Assembly: GCF_008993995.1 (NCBI RefSeq)
Contig: NZ_BKNN01000027.1
Coordinates: 1 to 35,925 of the forward strand
Source of the DNA: Acinetobacter brisouii
GTDB taxonomy: Bacteria; Pseudomonadota; Gammaproteobacteria; Pseudomonadales; Moraxellaceae
Reading direction: 5' to 3'
DNA length: 35,925 nt
Below, piece after piece: positions 8,415 through 17,716 of this stretch (positions within the stretch are counted from its first letter, which is position 1; the number at the start of each line of letters is the position of its first letter). The translations under genes and the position numbers were made by a program. The notes below the pieces were generated by a model that had not been told where the DNA came from, did not search any database, and saw nothing but the letters and a program-made list of their open reading frames with translations.

Positions 8415-10685
8415 ATGCTCAGTCGCCAATTAGAAGTATCATTGCGTTTAGCTGTCAGCATGGCTCGACAAAAGAGACATGAGTTTTTGACAGTTGAACA
8501 TTTACTCCTTGCTTTGCTTGATAATGATTCTGCGGTCAATGCTTTAAAAGCTTGTGGTGCAGATGTTGTTACGCTACGTAAAGAGTTAGAAGAATACGTT
8601 GAGCAACACACACCAAAACTTGGTGAAAATAGTGAGCAAGCTCCACATCCGACCGAAAGCTTTGACCGTATTTTACAGCGTGCAATTTTCCATGTTCAGT
8701 CGAGTGGTGGTGATCGTACAGTAGAAGGTGCAGATGTACTGGTTGCCATGTACTCTGAGCGAGATACTTTTGCTGTTTACTTATTAAAACGCCATCAAAT
8801 TAACCGTTTAACGCTAACTCAATATCTTTCACATGGCGCACGTAAAGAGGAAATTCAGGTTGAAGAAGAATCTGATGATCTCGATGGTGAAACTGCCAAT
8901 ACAGCCAATGGCCCATTAGAGCAATACACTACAAATCTGAATGCTGAAGCGGCTAAAGGCAAAACAGATCCACTGATTGGTCGTGAAAAAGAAATCGAAC
9001 GCACTGCACAAATTCTTTGCCGTCGCCGTAAGAATAATCCATTGCTTGTGGGTGACCCTGGCGTTGGTAAAACCTCAATCGCTGAAGGTTTGGCATGGTT
9101 AATTGTAAATGGTAAAGCGCCACAACCATTGGCAAAAGCTGAAGTTTATAGTTTAGATATTGGTGCATTGGTTGCAGGTACAAAATACCGTGGTGATTTT
9201 GAAAAACGCTTGAAACAATTGTTGGCTGCGTTGAAGAAAAATCCGAATGCAATTCTATTTATTGATGAAATTCATATGATTATTGGTGCAGGCTCAAGCA
9301 TGGGCAGCACTATGGATGCATCGAATTTGATTAAACCTGCATTGGCGAATGGTTCTTTACGTTGCATTGGCTCAACAACTTTTCAAGAATACCGTCAGGT
9401 ATTTGAAAAAGACCATGCTTTGTCTCGTCGATTCCAAAAGGTTGATGTCAATGAGCCAAGCATTAGTGAAACTATTGAAATTTTACGTGGTTTAAAAAGC
9501 AAGTTTGAAGAGTTTCATCATGTTGAATATGATGATAAAGCTTTGGTTTCAGCGGTTGAATTATCTGCAAAATTTATTAATGACCGCTTCTTGCCAGATA
9601 AAGCAATTGATGTCATTGACGAGGCTGGGGCACAGCGCCGTCTAAAACCAAAAGATGATATTCTGATTACTGTTGAAAACATTGAAGATATTGTTGCAAA
9701 AATTGCACGTATCCCACCAAAAACAGTGTCTAAAGATGATAAAAGCATCTTGGAAAATCTGGAACGTGACTTGAAACGTGTGGTATTTGGTCAAGATGAA
9801 GCAATTACTGCTTTGGCTTCAGCGATTAAATTGTCACGTGCTGGTCTAAAATCTCCAGATAAACCTGTAGGTAACTTTGTCTTTGCAGGCCCAACAGGGG
9901 TAGGTAAAACTGAAGTCACAAAACAATTGGCGAAACTTTTAGGTGTAGAGCTGGTTCGTTTCGATATGTCGGAATATATGGAGCGTCATGCTGTTTCACG
10001 CTTAATTGGTGCACCTCCTGGCTATGTTGGTTTTGACCAAGGTGGTTTACTCACCGATGCGATTCATAAAAATCCGCATTGCGTGTTATTACTCGATGAG
10101 ATCGAAAAAGCACATCCAGACGTGTATAATTTGTTATTACAAATCATGGATCATGGCTCATTGACCGATAACAATGGACGTAAATCTGATTTTCGTAATG
10201 TGATCTTGGTTCTAACCACCAATATTGGTGCAGAAAGTATTTCACGCAGCAGTATTGGCTTCACAGAACAAGATAATAGTAATGATAATCAAGAAGCAAT
10301 GAAACGTGCATTCTCACCAGAATTCCGTAACCGTTTAGATGGTGTGATTCAGTTCAAAGCTTTGCCAACTATGGTGATTGACTCAGTTGTTGATAAATTC
10401 TTAACTGAATTACAAGCTCAACTTGATGATAAGAAAGTGGTACTTGAGGTTGATCAGAGTGCCCGTGACTGGTTAGCAGCCAATGGCTATGATCGCTTAA
10501 TGGGTGCTCGCCCAATGCAACGTTTGATTCAAGAACATTTGAAAAAACCGCTTGCAGAAATGATTCTGTTTGGTGAGTTGGCTGAATATGGTGGCAATGT
10601 CGCTGTTACTGTGAAAAAAGAAGATGGTAAAGATATTGGCTTACAATTGACTGTCTTTGAAGATCAAACGGCTGAACCTGCATAA
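8415..10685 (+). CDS. clpA: ATP-dependent Clp protease ATP-binding subunit ClpA
   Basis: Hexameric AAA+ unfoldase that feeds substrates to ClpP. It has the Clp N-domain (residues 1-145), a first ATPase module with Walker A GDPGVGKT at 213-220, and a second module with GPTGVGKTE and the DEIEKAHPDVYN Walker B region. A tripeptide ClpP-docking loop (IGF in SSIGFTEQ) follows. The length, 756 residues, is essentially that of E. coli ClpA (758), and it lacks the long middle coiled coil of ClpB. AAGGGGG lies 6 nt upstream of the ATG. It forms a tight operon with clpS, its adaptor, as in most gammaproteobacteria. Confidence 0.97.
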   Translation: MLSRQLEVSLRLAVSMARQKRHEFLTVEHLLLALLDNDSAVNALKACGADVVTLRKELEEYVEQHTPKLGENSEQAPHPTESFDRILQRAIFHVQSSGGDRTVEGADVLVAMYSERDTFAVYLLKRHQINRLTLTQYLSHGARKEEIQVEEESDDLDGETANTANGPLEQYTTNLNAEAAKGKTDPLIGREKEIERTAQILCRRRKNNPLLVGDPGVGKTSIAEGLAWLIVNGKAPQPLAKAEVYSLDIGALVAGTKYRGDFEKRLKQLLAALKKNPNAILFIDEIHMIIGAGSSMGSTMDASNLIKPALANGSLRCIGSTTFQEYRQVFEKDHALSRRFQKVDVNEPSISETIEILRGLKSKFEEFHHVEYDDKALVSAVELSAKFINDRFLPDKAIDVIDEAGAQRRLKPKDDILITVENIEDIVAKIARIPPKTVSKDDKSILENLERDLKRVVFGQDEAITALASAIKLSRAGLKSPDKPVGNFVFAGPTGVGKTEVTKQLAKLLGVELVRFDMSEYMERHAVSRLIGAPPGYVGFDQGGLLTDAIHKNPHCVLLLDEIEKAHPDVYNLLLQIMDHGSLTDNNGRKSDFRNVILVLTTNIGAESISRSSIGFTEQDNSNDNQEAMKRAFSPEFRNRLDGVIQFKALPTMVIDSVVDKFLTELQAQLDDKKVVLEVDQSARDWLAANGYDRLMGARPMQRLIQEHLKKPLAEMILFGELAEYGGNVAVTVKKEDGKDIGLQLTVFEDQTAEPA

Positions 10686-10688
10686 TCT

Positions 10689-11048
10689 ATGAATGAAATC
10701 TTATCGATAACCCAAATACTCCGTGTATTTGGGTTATTCTTTTTAACTGCTATCGCTGAATTATTGGGCTGTTATTTTCCTTATTTGATTTTGAATCAAG
10801 GGAAAACAGCATGGTTATGGATACCAACGGCAGTCAGTCTGATGGTCTTTGTGTGGTTGCTGACTTTACATCCAGTAGCATCGGGCAAGATTTATGCGGC
10901 GTATGGTGGCGTTTATATTTTTACCGCATTGTTATGGCTGCGTTTCGTTGATCAGGTTGCATTAACACGGTGGGATATTTTAGGGGGCGTTATTGTGTTA
11001 ATTGGAGCAGGAATGATCATGTTGCAGCCACAAGGTTTAATTCGTTAA
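10689..11048 (+). CDS. YnfA-family (UPF0060) inner-membrane protein
   Basis: The 119-residue protein has four predicted transmembrane helices and the family motifs [26 protein letters not shown]-like [12 protein letters not shown], and [15 protein letters not shown]. YnfA proteins resemble small multidrug resistance (SMR) exporters and efflux has been proposed for some, but the substrate is not settled. The gene starts 3 bp after clpA, suggesting readthrough or coupling. Length and motifs are complete, so the family assignment is firm while the role is not. Confidence 0.92.
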   Translation: MNEILSITQILRVFGLFFLTAIAELLGCYFPYLILNQGKTAWLWIPTAVSLMVFVWLLTLHPVASGKIYAAYGGVYIFTALLWLRFVDQVALTRWDILGGVIVLIGAGMIMLQPQGLIR

Positions 11049-11444
11049 AAATAGCTTAAGTACGGTTTAAATTTTAAAAAATGTATAGCTGATTACTTAA
11101 TTGGGCAGAATAGTTAAAACCATTATGAAATGGTACGCTTGGCAACATGTAAAAAAAGTAGCAGTTTTTACAGATTTTTACCTAAATTTTGGATTATGAT
11201 TTTTTAATAGCAAATAAGAAAAATACAAAGAACTGACATTTTTCTGAAAGACATTGCTGTGTAGATTCAATGGTTTTCTAAACTATAGATTTTAATTTTG
11301 GTTAATTTTTAAAAATATAATTATTTTCATAATATGATAATAAATGTAAAAATATTGGTTTTTTAAGATTTTTTTAAGGAAGTATTCTTAAGTTAAACCT
11401 ATTGATTCACTTGATTTAATCAAGGCTGCTTTAAGGAGAAAGCA
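11049..11444. other. Gene-free AT-rich gap, probably the leader of the next gene
   Basis: No convincing ORF is visible in these 396 bp. The sequence is very AT-rich with several T-runs. Near its right end CTTGAT and ATCAAG (11410-11424) form a 6-bp inverted repeat around TTA, just upstream of a strong AAGGAG ribosome binding site. A long 5' leader or promoter region for the 115-aa gene is the simplest reading. A small RNA cannot be excluded. Confidence 0.4.
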
Positions 11445-11792
11445 ATGAATATGCAATACCTACACAAACCGAACTACTTTTTCTTTGCACACAAAATGGT
11501 ATTGTTTTTGGAAAAGTATATCAAACAGCATCCTATGGAACAGGAAGTGCATTTTAATCTGCAAACAATTTATGATTTATTCAGTTATGACCGTGCATCA
11601 AGTACAGTGAATTTGGAAGGTATTTTAAATATTGTGGATGAATATTTAATCAATACGCATCAAGGTATCGTCAACTTAGTCCATAAATATGATATCCATC
11701 TCGATAATCATGTACTGAGTTTAAATTTCCACCCACAAGCCATGCAAAGTGTGATTAACGGCGAAAGTGTATTTTTTCCGAAAGTGGCATAA
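11445..11792 (+). CDS. Hypothetical protein, 115 aa
   Basis: I do not recognise a family. The protein is soluble, helix-rich at the N-terminus, and aromatic at residues 5-20 (LHKPNYFFFAHKMV), with no membrane helix or metal motif. AAGGAG about 7 nt before the ATG is one of the best ribosome binding sites in the window, which argues that the gene is real and well expressed. A long AT-rich leader precedes it and a bidirectional terminator follows. It is a monocistronic gene with no informative neighbours. Confidence 0.75.
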   Translation: MNMQYLHKPNYFFFAHKMVLFLEKYIKQHPMEQEVHFNLQTIYDLFSYDRASSTVNLEGILNIVDEYLINTHQGIVNLVHKYDIHLDNHVLSLNFHPQAMQSVINGESVFFPKVA

Positions 11793-11812
11793 TTTAAATT
11801 TTCTTAAATTAA

Positions 11813-11835
11813 AACAGGCACATTATGTGCCTGTT
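11813..11835. terminator. Bidirectional terminator-like hairpin between convergent genes
   Basis: AACAGGCACA (11813-11822) pairs perfectly with TGTGCCTGTT (11826-11835) around TTA. The loop is also the TAA stop codon of the minus-strand HAD gene, so the stem is shared with that gene's last codons. T-runs are short (TTAATTT) on the plus side. Confidence 0.7.
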
Positions 11836-12497
11836 AATTTGAGTGTATCAATCGTCGGTAAATATTGATCCTGTCCAACCATAAAACGGTGCTGAGCGAG
11901 ATTCAACATTTCTTCATCTTCATGGCTGTTGCCATAGGCATAGATTTGATCATATTCTGCGATATTATAATTCGCTAAAATTCTTAATTTCTTCTGCTCA
12001 CTACTACAATCTGGACTTGAATATTGACCCGTTAAAATATCCTGTTGTTTTTCAGTTTCTGTACAGATGAGAGCGACATTTAAGTGCTGTGCAATGGGCT
12101 GCAAATACAGATCTAAAGACGCGGATACAATTGCAACATCATGTCCAAAGTCCTGATGCTGTTTCAATTGTGCCAATAACACGGGGTTGAGTTGTTCAAG
12201 TAGTTGGTGACTATAATCCCATGCCAGTTGCTCAATTTCTGGATATTTTTGCTGGCTGAACATTTGACTATAGAGCTTGGCACGCATGGCATGTGCAGGA
12301 TATAAATTTAAATAATAGCCTTGTATCCACGGTAAAATTTTTACACCTTGCCGAAAAATATGCTTTTTTGACAAGGTATAGAAAATAAACTGTGTAAAAC
12401 TGTCTGTTAAACACAGTGTTCCATCAAAATCAAACAGGGCAAGGGTCTTGGCTTGCTGCTTTATGAAGTTTTTAGACGTTTGGCACGATGCATACAT
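11823..12497 (-). CDS. HAD-superfamily (subfamily IB) hydrolase
   Basis: The 224-residue phosphatase-like protein shows motif I FDFDGTL with both catalytic aspartates near residue 25, motif II in IVSAS, and the late acidic motif in YAYGNSHEDEEML. The layout matches HAD-IB enzymes of the SerB/phosphoserine-phosphatase-like group with an alpha-helical cap. The substrate cannot be told from sequence. I start at ATG 12497; the frame stays open upstream inside the neighbour gene, but those residues are not family-like. The start lies 37 bp inside the end of the DUF1615 gene, so the two are probably coupled. Confidence 0.82.
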   Translation of the reverse strand: MYASCQTSKNFIKQQAKTLALFDFDGTLCLTDSFTQFIFYTLSKKHIFRQGVKILPWIQGYYLNLYPAHAMRAKLYSQMFSQQKYPEIEQLAWDYSHQLLEQLNPVLLAQLKQHQDFGHDVAIVSASLDLYLQPIAQHLNVALICTETEKQQDILTGQYSSPDCSSEQKKLRILANYNIAEYDQIYAYGNSHEDEEMLNLAQHRFMVGQDQYLPTIDTLKLTGT

Positions 12498-13672
12498 GAT
12501 TCGTAGCGTCCATTTACACGACTGGCATACCAATTGGTATTATAATCACGGCTGAGTTTTGGCCCAGAAATGACCACTTGTGGCATGACTGCATATGGCA
12601 TTTCTTTTTCAGTTTTCTGTTTATATAGCTTTGCAACAGCTAAATACGTTTGCGTTTTCTCAAAATCTTCGGTTTTCTCTTCTCTTAAATCACTACGCAA
12701 CTGTCGTGCCGTAATAATCACGCCTTTTTGTGCAAATAGTTTTGCCAGTGCCAGTTCAGTTGAACTTTTTGTGGATTGGACATCTTCGTTTTTATCGTAC
12801 AGCAACAAATCACCATCTAAAGATAAATCAGCATCAGTCAATGTATTCAGTGCTTTTTGGAATGAAGCATTTCGGCTTGAATACATGCCTGAGTTATAGT
12901 CGGCAAAACGATAAATTGGTTTGTCATAGTCCGCTTTATACAGCATCAAGCGATGAATACCATAATACATACCACCATATTGGGTATATAAATAATCACG
13001 TAGTTCATTGACATTCATTCGATCACGTTCATGATCTTGCGCATATCGCACCAAAACTTGCATAGAACCCAAGGTCGTAATCGGATTCATCCGCTCACCA
13101 ATATCCTGACCAACCAATTTCGCTGCACCTGTTAAAGCACTGACATGATAATGCTTGGACATATAGTCAAAAATCTGACGATACAAAACATCTAAGTCTT
13201 GTTCAGTTTTGACTTTTGCCATTTGTTTTAAATAGCTATTTTCAGGTGTTGGCTGAGTTTTAAGAACTTTCTCAAAATAACCCGCAATGGGTGTACCAAT
13301 CGTTGCACCCAATTTGTCGGTAAATTTCTCTTTTAAACGAGTATTCACTTCTGCTACTGCTTTTTGCCCAAGACCAGGGACGCGAGGGCTGGCAACAAAA
13401 TTCGATTCCTGATCGACAATCGCTACAATGCTACAGACATTTTCCTTGGACTTTTCAATTTTAAGTTCGTCCATAATGTCGTTCATGTCTTTTGCCCAAG
13501 ACTCACGATTACTCACGTGAGATGGTATCAAGCGCTTGATTTGTTTTTCTTTCAGAATTTTTTCATCATCTTTAGAAAATAAAGAATTTTCACCACAAGC
13601 CACCAAGCCTGTAGAGACTGCCAAAACAGTTAAAACCCGACAAATCGGGTATAAAAAATCAGATTTATTCAT
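12461..13672 (-). CDS. DUF1615 domain lipoprotein
   Basis: The 403-residue protein starts with a lipoprotein signal, a hydrophobic stretch ending in lipobox LVAC with the acylated cysteine near residue 26. The mature part matches what I know as DUF1615: VAIVDQESNFVA, PGLGQKA, and HYHVSALTGAAKLVGQDIGERMNPITTLGSMQV. DQESNF and the general fold recall lysozyme-like transglycosylase proteins, but that link is inference. It is probably anchored to the outer membrane. It is first in a two-gene operon with the HAD hydrolase. No clear ribosome binding site precedes the ATG. Confidence 0.8.
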   Translation of the reverse strand: MNKSDFLYPICRVLTVLAVSTGLVACGENSLFSKDDEKILKEKQIKRLIPSHVSNRESWAKDMNDIMDELKIEKSKENVCSIVAIVDQESNFVASPRVPGLGQKAVAEVNTRLKEKFTDKLGATIGTPIAGYFEKVLKTQPTPENSYLKQMAKVKTEQDLDVLYRQIFDYMSKHYHVSALTGAAKLVGQDIGERMNPITTLGSMQVLVRYAQDHERDRMNVNELRDYLYTQYGGMYYGIHRLMLYKADYDKPIYRFADYNSGMYSSRNASFQKALNTLTDADLSLDGDLLLYDKNEDVQSTKSSTELALAKLFAQKGVIITARQLRSDLREEKTEDFEKTQTYLAVAKLYKQKTEKEMPYAVMPQVVISGPKLSRDYNTNWYASRVNGRYESCMHRAKRLKTS

Positions 13673-13811
13673 GTACGCTAAACACTAATCACGTATTAAG
13701 CCAAGGCGGCTGTTTATACGGCGATTGTAGAGCGTTTTATAACAGATGTATATTGTTAGACAATCGATTTGCAGCATTTTAAAGACTGACTGATACGCTC
13801 AGGAAGCTGAC

Positions 13812-13840
13812 TTGGTTTTACTGTATGATCAGCATACAAT
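13812..13840 (+). promoter_or_regulatory. Sigma-70-type promoter of the thioesterase-like gene
   Basis: TTGGTT (13812-13817) and TACAAT (13835-13840) are separated by exactly 17 bp. Transcription would begin near 13847, leaving a 28-nt leader before the ATG at 13875. Confidence 0.6.
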
Positions 13841-13874
13841 TTGTGAGAATAATAAAACAAAATATAGGGACATT

Positions 13875-14681
13875 ATGACTGCATATTATCAACTGTTACA
13901 ACGCCATCAAGATGATGAAAAACAAACGACAACTGCAAATTATTACTCAACCAACCATGCTCAAGGCGCATGGAATGCTCATGAACAGCATATGGCACCT
14001 GCTACAGGTATTCTGTGTGCTGAACTAGAGCAATTCTTTCCCCGAGAAAATATGCGTATTGGACGAATTAGTCTAGATATTTTTGGCTTAATTGCAGCAG
14101 GCGAATTTACCATTCAAACCCATGTGATTCGTGCAGGTCGTACGATTGAACTGATTGAAGCGAAAATGCTGGCTCAGGGGAAAACCTGTATTGTGGCACG
14201 CGCATGGCGTATGCAAACCCTCGACACCCGAAGTATTGCAGGTTTAGAAGATGACAGCATTTCTCAACCTGAACATAGCTTACCTGAAGAACGTTTAAAA
14301 CAATGGCCAGGCGGTTTTATTGAAAGTGTCGAAGTCAGAACCCATGCTTCACTGACCCGTGCAGGCAAAGGCATTGTTTGGTTAAACACGCATATTGAAA
14401 TGGTCGAAGATGAACCAACCAGTGATTTTGTACACTTAATGGGATTGGTGGATACAGCAAATGGGATTGTCCCTCGCCAAAAAGGAGGATTTACTTGGTC
14501 ATTTGCCAATCTAGATCTACAAATCCATTTACACCGAATGCCACATGGTCGCTGGCTAGGACTGGAAACAGTTCAACAGTACGGCGAAGATGGGATCGGA
14601 CTAACTAGCTCGATTTTACATGATGAACAAGGGCCGTTCGGACGAAGTGAGCAAATCCTGACGTTAAGACCAATGGCATAG
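13875..14681 (+). CDS. Thioesterase-family protein (double hot-dog type)
   Basis: The 268-residue protein begins MTAYYQLLQ and has features of TesB-like double hot-dog acyl-CoA thioesterases. These include an N-terminal GAWNAHEQHMAPATG segment with a hot-dog helix, RIGRISLDIFG and RAGRTIELIEAKM in the first unit. A second unit contains FVHLMGLVDTANGI and a terminal FGRSEQILTLRP. Substrates are probably medium or long acyl-CoAs, which is not proven. AGGGA lies about 5 nt before ATG 13875, and a sigma-70 promoter lies just upstream. The open frame extends further upstream without family similarity. Its stop is 1 bp from the stop of the convergent recombinase gene. Confidence 0.78.
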   Translation: MTAYYQLLQRHQDDEKQTTTANYYSTNHAQGAWNAHEQHMAPATGILCAELEQFFPRENMRIGRISLDIFGLIAAGEFTIQTHVIRAGRTIELIEAKMLAQGKTCIVARAWRMQTLDTRSIAGLEDDSISQPEHSLPEERLKQWPGGFIESVEVRTHASLTRAGKGIVWLNTHIEMVEDEPTSDFVHLMGLVDTANGIVPRQKGGFTWSFANLDLQIHLHRMPHGRWLGLETVQQYGEDGIGLTSSILHDEQGPFGRSEQILTLRPMA

Positions 14682-14682
14682 A

Positions 14683-15636
14683 CTAAAAGGACTCATCATT
14701 TTTATGTTCTAGCCAATTCTTGGAAAATCCCTGAAAAGGATTGGCTGCTTCCACATAACGTAATGCTGAGTTAACATTTTTCCAACCGACATATTGCATC
14801 AGTGTTTTTACATCCCAACCACTTTGACTCGCCCAGTTGGCAAAACCACGGCGTAATGAATGCGTACTATAACGTTCTGGTGTTGCGATTTGCGCTTGGG
14901 CAAAGATCTTGCGAAGTAAAGGCAATAAACTATCAATGTGCAAGCCCTGATCTGACAACTTGCCATAACGATGAATGCCACGATAAACAAAGCCTTCTGT
15001 TAAACCACTGATTTCAATCCAGTCTGTATAAGCTTGTACGGGGCAAAGTCGAGCTAATGCAGGCACTTGGAATATTTGACCCTGAAATTGCCGATCAGTT
15101 TTACTAAAGGGCAAAAAGCATTGCATGCCTTCTTGTGGAATAACTTGAATATTCTCAACCTGCAAACGGGTGAGTTCATCACCACGAAAACCACGCCAAA
15201 AACCCAGTAATAATAAAGATTTATCTCGTTTTAAACGCATTTCCTGAGCAAAATTTCCTTGTGTTTGCTGTATCGCAATTTCCTGATCTAAATAATGAAC
15301 AATATTTTCTAGCTCTATGATTTCTAAAGGCTTTGCCTGTTTTTCCTGAGCAGGATGTACTGCTTTGATACCGCGAAAAACCTGCTTCACTAAAGGCGCT
15401 TTGGTCGGGTCGGGAAAGCCTTGCTCAACATGCCACTGCGAAATTGCTGCAAGCCTTTGTTTTAATGTGTTAATTGATAATTTTTCGGCATGATCTGCCA
15501 AATACTGAGCAATGTTATCCGCAGTCGCAGGCAGTAAACCTTGCCATTCCACCTCGTAGTGTCTGAGCGCAGAAGCGTAGCTTTTTCGGGTATTTTCCCG
15601 TGTTGCGGCCTGTAAATACTGATCCAGACGATTCAT
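14683..15636 (-). CDS. Tyrosine recombinase (XerC/D-sized)
   Basis: The 317-residue protein has an N-terminal SAM-like core-binding domain (residues 1-95) and a catalytic domain carrying the expected residues: Arg151 in FRGDEL, Lys179, His259 and Arg262 in HSLRR, Trp285 in place of the second histidine, and nucleophile Tyr294. It lacks an arm-binding domain, so it resembles Xer or plasmid-resolvase types more than phage integrases. It is divergent from a KfrA-like DNA-binding gene across a palindrome-rich gap. Its target site is unknown, and I do not think it is XerC or XerD itself. Confidence 0.88.
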   Translation of the reverse strand: MNRLDQYLQAATRENTRKSYASALRHYEVEWQGLLPATADNIAQYLADHAEKLSINTLKQRLAAISQWHVEQGFPDPTKAPLVKQVFRGIKAVHPAQEKQAKPLEIIELENIVHYLDQEIAIQQTQGNFAQEMRLKRDKSLLLLGFWRGFRGDELTRLQVENIQVIPQEGMQCFLPFSKTDRQFQGQIFQVPALARLCPVQAYTDWIEISGLTEGFVYRGIHRYGKLSDQGLHIDSLLPLLRKIFAQAQIATPERYSTHSLRRGFANWASQSGWDVKTLMQYVGWKNVNSALRYVEAANPFQGFSKNWLEHKNDESF

Positions 15637-15719
15637 TTTGCGTTTTTAGCTCCAATATCGCGTGCATACCGAAGTGTAATGTCAAATTTACCTAATTTTG
15701 TCTAAATCACTATAACACA

Positions 15720-15811
15720 GGATAATCCTTAATTATCCAGCTTTTATTTTTATGTAAAAATAAAATTAAGAAGCTTATTTTTATTATGTTATTATGTATT
15801 ACATAATACAT
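15720..15811. promoter_or_regulatory. Cluster of three inverted repeats in the recombinase/KfrA divergent gap
   Basis: Three perfect inverted repeats lie in 92 bp. GGATAAT/ATTATCC has a 5-bp spacer (15720-15738). An 11-bp pair, TTTTATTTTTA and its complement, has a TG spacer (15742-15765). ATGTATTA/TAATACAT has a CA spacer (15794-15811), 20 bp before the kfrA-like ATG. The last is the best operator candidate for autoregulation, which is known for plasmid KfrA. The middle one could also be a recombination or terminator-like structure. Confidence 0.55.
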
Positions 15812-15830
15812 TATGATATTCAGGTGCAGC

Positions 15831-16877
15831 ATGTCCCGTACAGGTCTCAGCAAGCAACAAGTCAAGAAAGCCCGTGATACCTTGTTAGCACAAGAAAAAT
15901 ATCCATCTGTCGATGCTGTACGGATTGAACTGGGGAATACAGGCTCAAAAAGTACAATTCATAAGTATTTAAAAGAGCTTGAGGACGAAGAGGGTGATGT
16001 CATTGCCCAACCCTCCATTAGTGAAACGCTGCAAAATCTAGTGCAACGACTTTCCGAACAATTGCATCAGGAAGCACAAGAAAAAATCAATGTTTTTCAG
16101 GAACAAATGCAGCAGCGTGAAATAGAACAACAGCAGCAATTACAACGCCTAAATGCACAATTGGCAGATACACAGACAGAACTTGATCAGAAAAATACTC
16201 AGATGGATGAGCTGATACAGATACAGCAGCAACTTCAGCAAAACTTGCAACAAGAAACCATCTTGCGAAATCGTTTAGAGCAGCAAACCACTGATTTAAA
16301 AGATAGACTTGAGCAGAATGAACAACATCGCGTTGCACTTGAAGATAAATTTCAACATGCCCAACAAGCATTGGAGCATTACCGAGAGTCGGTTAAGGAA
16401 CAGCGTCAGCAAGATTTACGGCGTCATGATCAGGCGGTGCAGCAATTACAGACTGAAATTCAGCAGTTACAGCAAACCATTGTGATCAAAAACAATGAAC
16501 TGTCTGTATTGCACACTGAACACACCAAACAAGCTGTATATCTGGAACAACAGCACAATCAAGTTCAGCAGTTACAGCAACACAATCAACAACAGCAAGA
16601 TGAACTGACTGATTTAAAACAACAATATCTACAACAGACACAAGAATTTTCAATGCTGAAGCAGCAAGTCCAGCAGCAGCAAGAGATCTTAGAGCAAGCT
16701 GAACATATACACCAGTCACTACAGCAGCAGCTTGAGCAAACCCGAGGCAAGCTTAAACAAACGCAGTCAGAACTCTATTTGCAACAGCAGTTTTCTGAGC
16801 AGTTAAATCATCTATTACAACAATTTGCAGCTAAAACACCTGATGCCGTGCTACAGAATAAATCTGCTGATGGCTAA
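15831..16877 (+). CDS. KfrA-type DNA-binding protein with long coiled coil
   Basis: The 348-residue protein has an N-terminal KfrA-N-like DNA-binding domain (residues 1-60; SRTGLSKQQVKKARDTL, then TGSKSTIHKYLKEL). A glutamine-rich coiled coil of about 270 residues follows, with many QQ and LQQ heptads. Plasmid KfrA proteins bind their own promoter and form a nucleoid-like structure linked to partition. A chromosomal copy beside a recombinase suggests a mobile or domesticated origin, which is inference. ATG 15831 is chosen over 15813 because the KfrA-type domain starts there and AGG lies just upstream. It is convergent with the next gene, with no terminator visible. Confidence 0.82.
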   Translation: MSRTGLSKQQVKKARDTLLAQEKYPSVDAVRIELGNTGSKSTIHKYLKELEDEEGDVIAQPSISETLQNLVQRLSEQLHQEAQEKINVFQEQMQQREIEQQQQLQRLNAQLADTQTELDQKNTQMDELIQIQQQLQQNLQQETILRNRLEQQTTDLKDRLEQNEQHRVALEDKFQHAQQALEHYRESVKEQRQQDLRRHDQAVQQLQTEIQQLQQTIVIKNNELSVLHTEHTKQAVYLEQQHNQVQQLQQHNQQQQDELTDLKQQYLQQTQEFSMLKQQVQQQQEILEQAEHIHQSLQQQLEQTRGKLKQTQSELYLQQQFSEQLNHLLQQFAAKTPDAVLQNKSADG

Positions 16878-16886
16878 ATAGCGTAT

Positions 16887-17690
16887 TCAGCCATGCAGTG
16901 CATTTTGGGAAAGCGTCTGAATATATTCACTATAAACCGACATTTTTTCGAAGATGTGTTCACTGTAGAACATGTCCTCAATCAAGCGTGTATTTTGTTC
17001 CAGTTTTAAACTGTCACAGCATTTCAGCAGCGCTGCATTTTGTTTAGAAAAGTATTCACAGAGCGCTATATATTGAGCATCTTTATGTTTAAACAGTAAT
17101 TTCTTGAGTTTAATTTCACTCGCTGAAGGTACTGGCAGATCACTCCGTACTGCTGAATGAATAATATGAATCTGCACATTTAAAAACTGCTCAATCTGTG
17201 CAATTGCACTGTGATCAAATTCAGTGAATTGCGTGATTAAAAAAAGATGCTTGAGATCGGGTCGGCATAAGGCCCGCAACACACCTAATTGCAAAATCTC
17301 CAGAGTAGCAAAATGAGAATCTTGCAGATCGATATACATCTGCATGGCATCCAAGGCATAATCGGTTTTGACTTTATGCTGAATCTTGCCAAAACGACCC
17401 AAAATATGGTCAATACTGGTCGTATGGGGTGTGCTATAGATACAGGGTTTGTTCAAATTGGCAAAAATAAAGGGGCTAAATACATATCCCAAGTTGGCAT
17501 CCTGTTCCTGTACGGCATCTTGAATCAGATAATGTAGATTTTGCAGTCCAAATGCCCGTACCACTTTTGCCCGTAAAATCGCACCCTCAAGATTCATGTA
17601 TTCCATGCTCAGGCGATGCTGCACAGCTTCCGAAAGCTGCGGTAAATTAAAAATCTGAGGCAAATGTTGTAGTTCAGGCGTAATGAACAT
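16887..17690 (-). CDS. Hypothetical protein, 267 aa
   Basis: I do not recognise a family. The protein is soluble and mixed alpha/beta, with no signal peptide or membrane helix. Alternating segments such as LKHLFLITQF and LNVQIHIIHSAVRSDLP look like strands of an alpha/beta fold, and the C-terminus is helical with a CCDSLKLE pair of cysteines. The start at 17690 is supported by GGGAG about 7 nt upstream; the longer frame to 17786 overlaps the preceding gene and lacks a site. A 51-residue membrane protein gene ends 26 bp upstream, so the two probably form an operon. Confidence 0.7.
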   Translation of the reverse strand: MFITPELQHLPQIFNLPQLSEAVQHRLSMEYMNLEGAILRAKVVRAFGLQNLHYLIQDAVQEQDANLGYVFSPFIFANLNKPCIYSTPHTTSIDHILGRFGKIQHKVKTDYALDAMQMYIDLQDSHFATLEILQLGVLRALCRPDLKHLFLITQFTEFDHSAIAQIEQFLNVQIHIIHSAVRSDLPVPSASEIKLKKLLFKHKDAQYIALCEYFSKQNAALLKCCDSLKLEQNTRLIEDMFYSEHIFEKMSVYSEYIQTLSQNALHG

Positions 17691-17716
17691 AAGTGGCTCC
17701 CGTATACGCTGGATCA

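Noticed and set aside
15831-16877. A plasmid backbone gene showing that this window is a plasmid
   Set aside because: The surrounding genes are chromosomal metabolism genes and no replication or partition genes are present.
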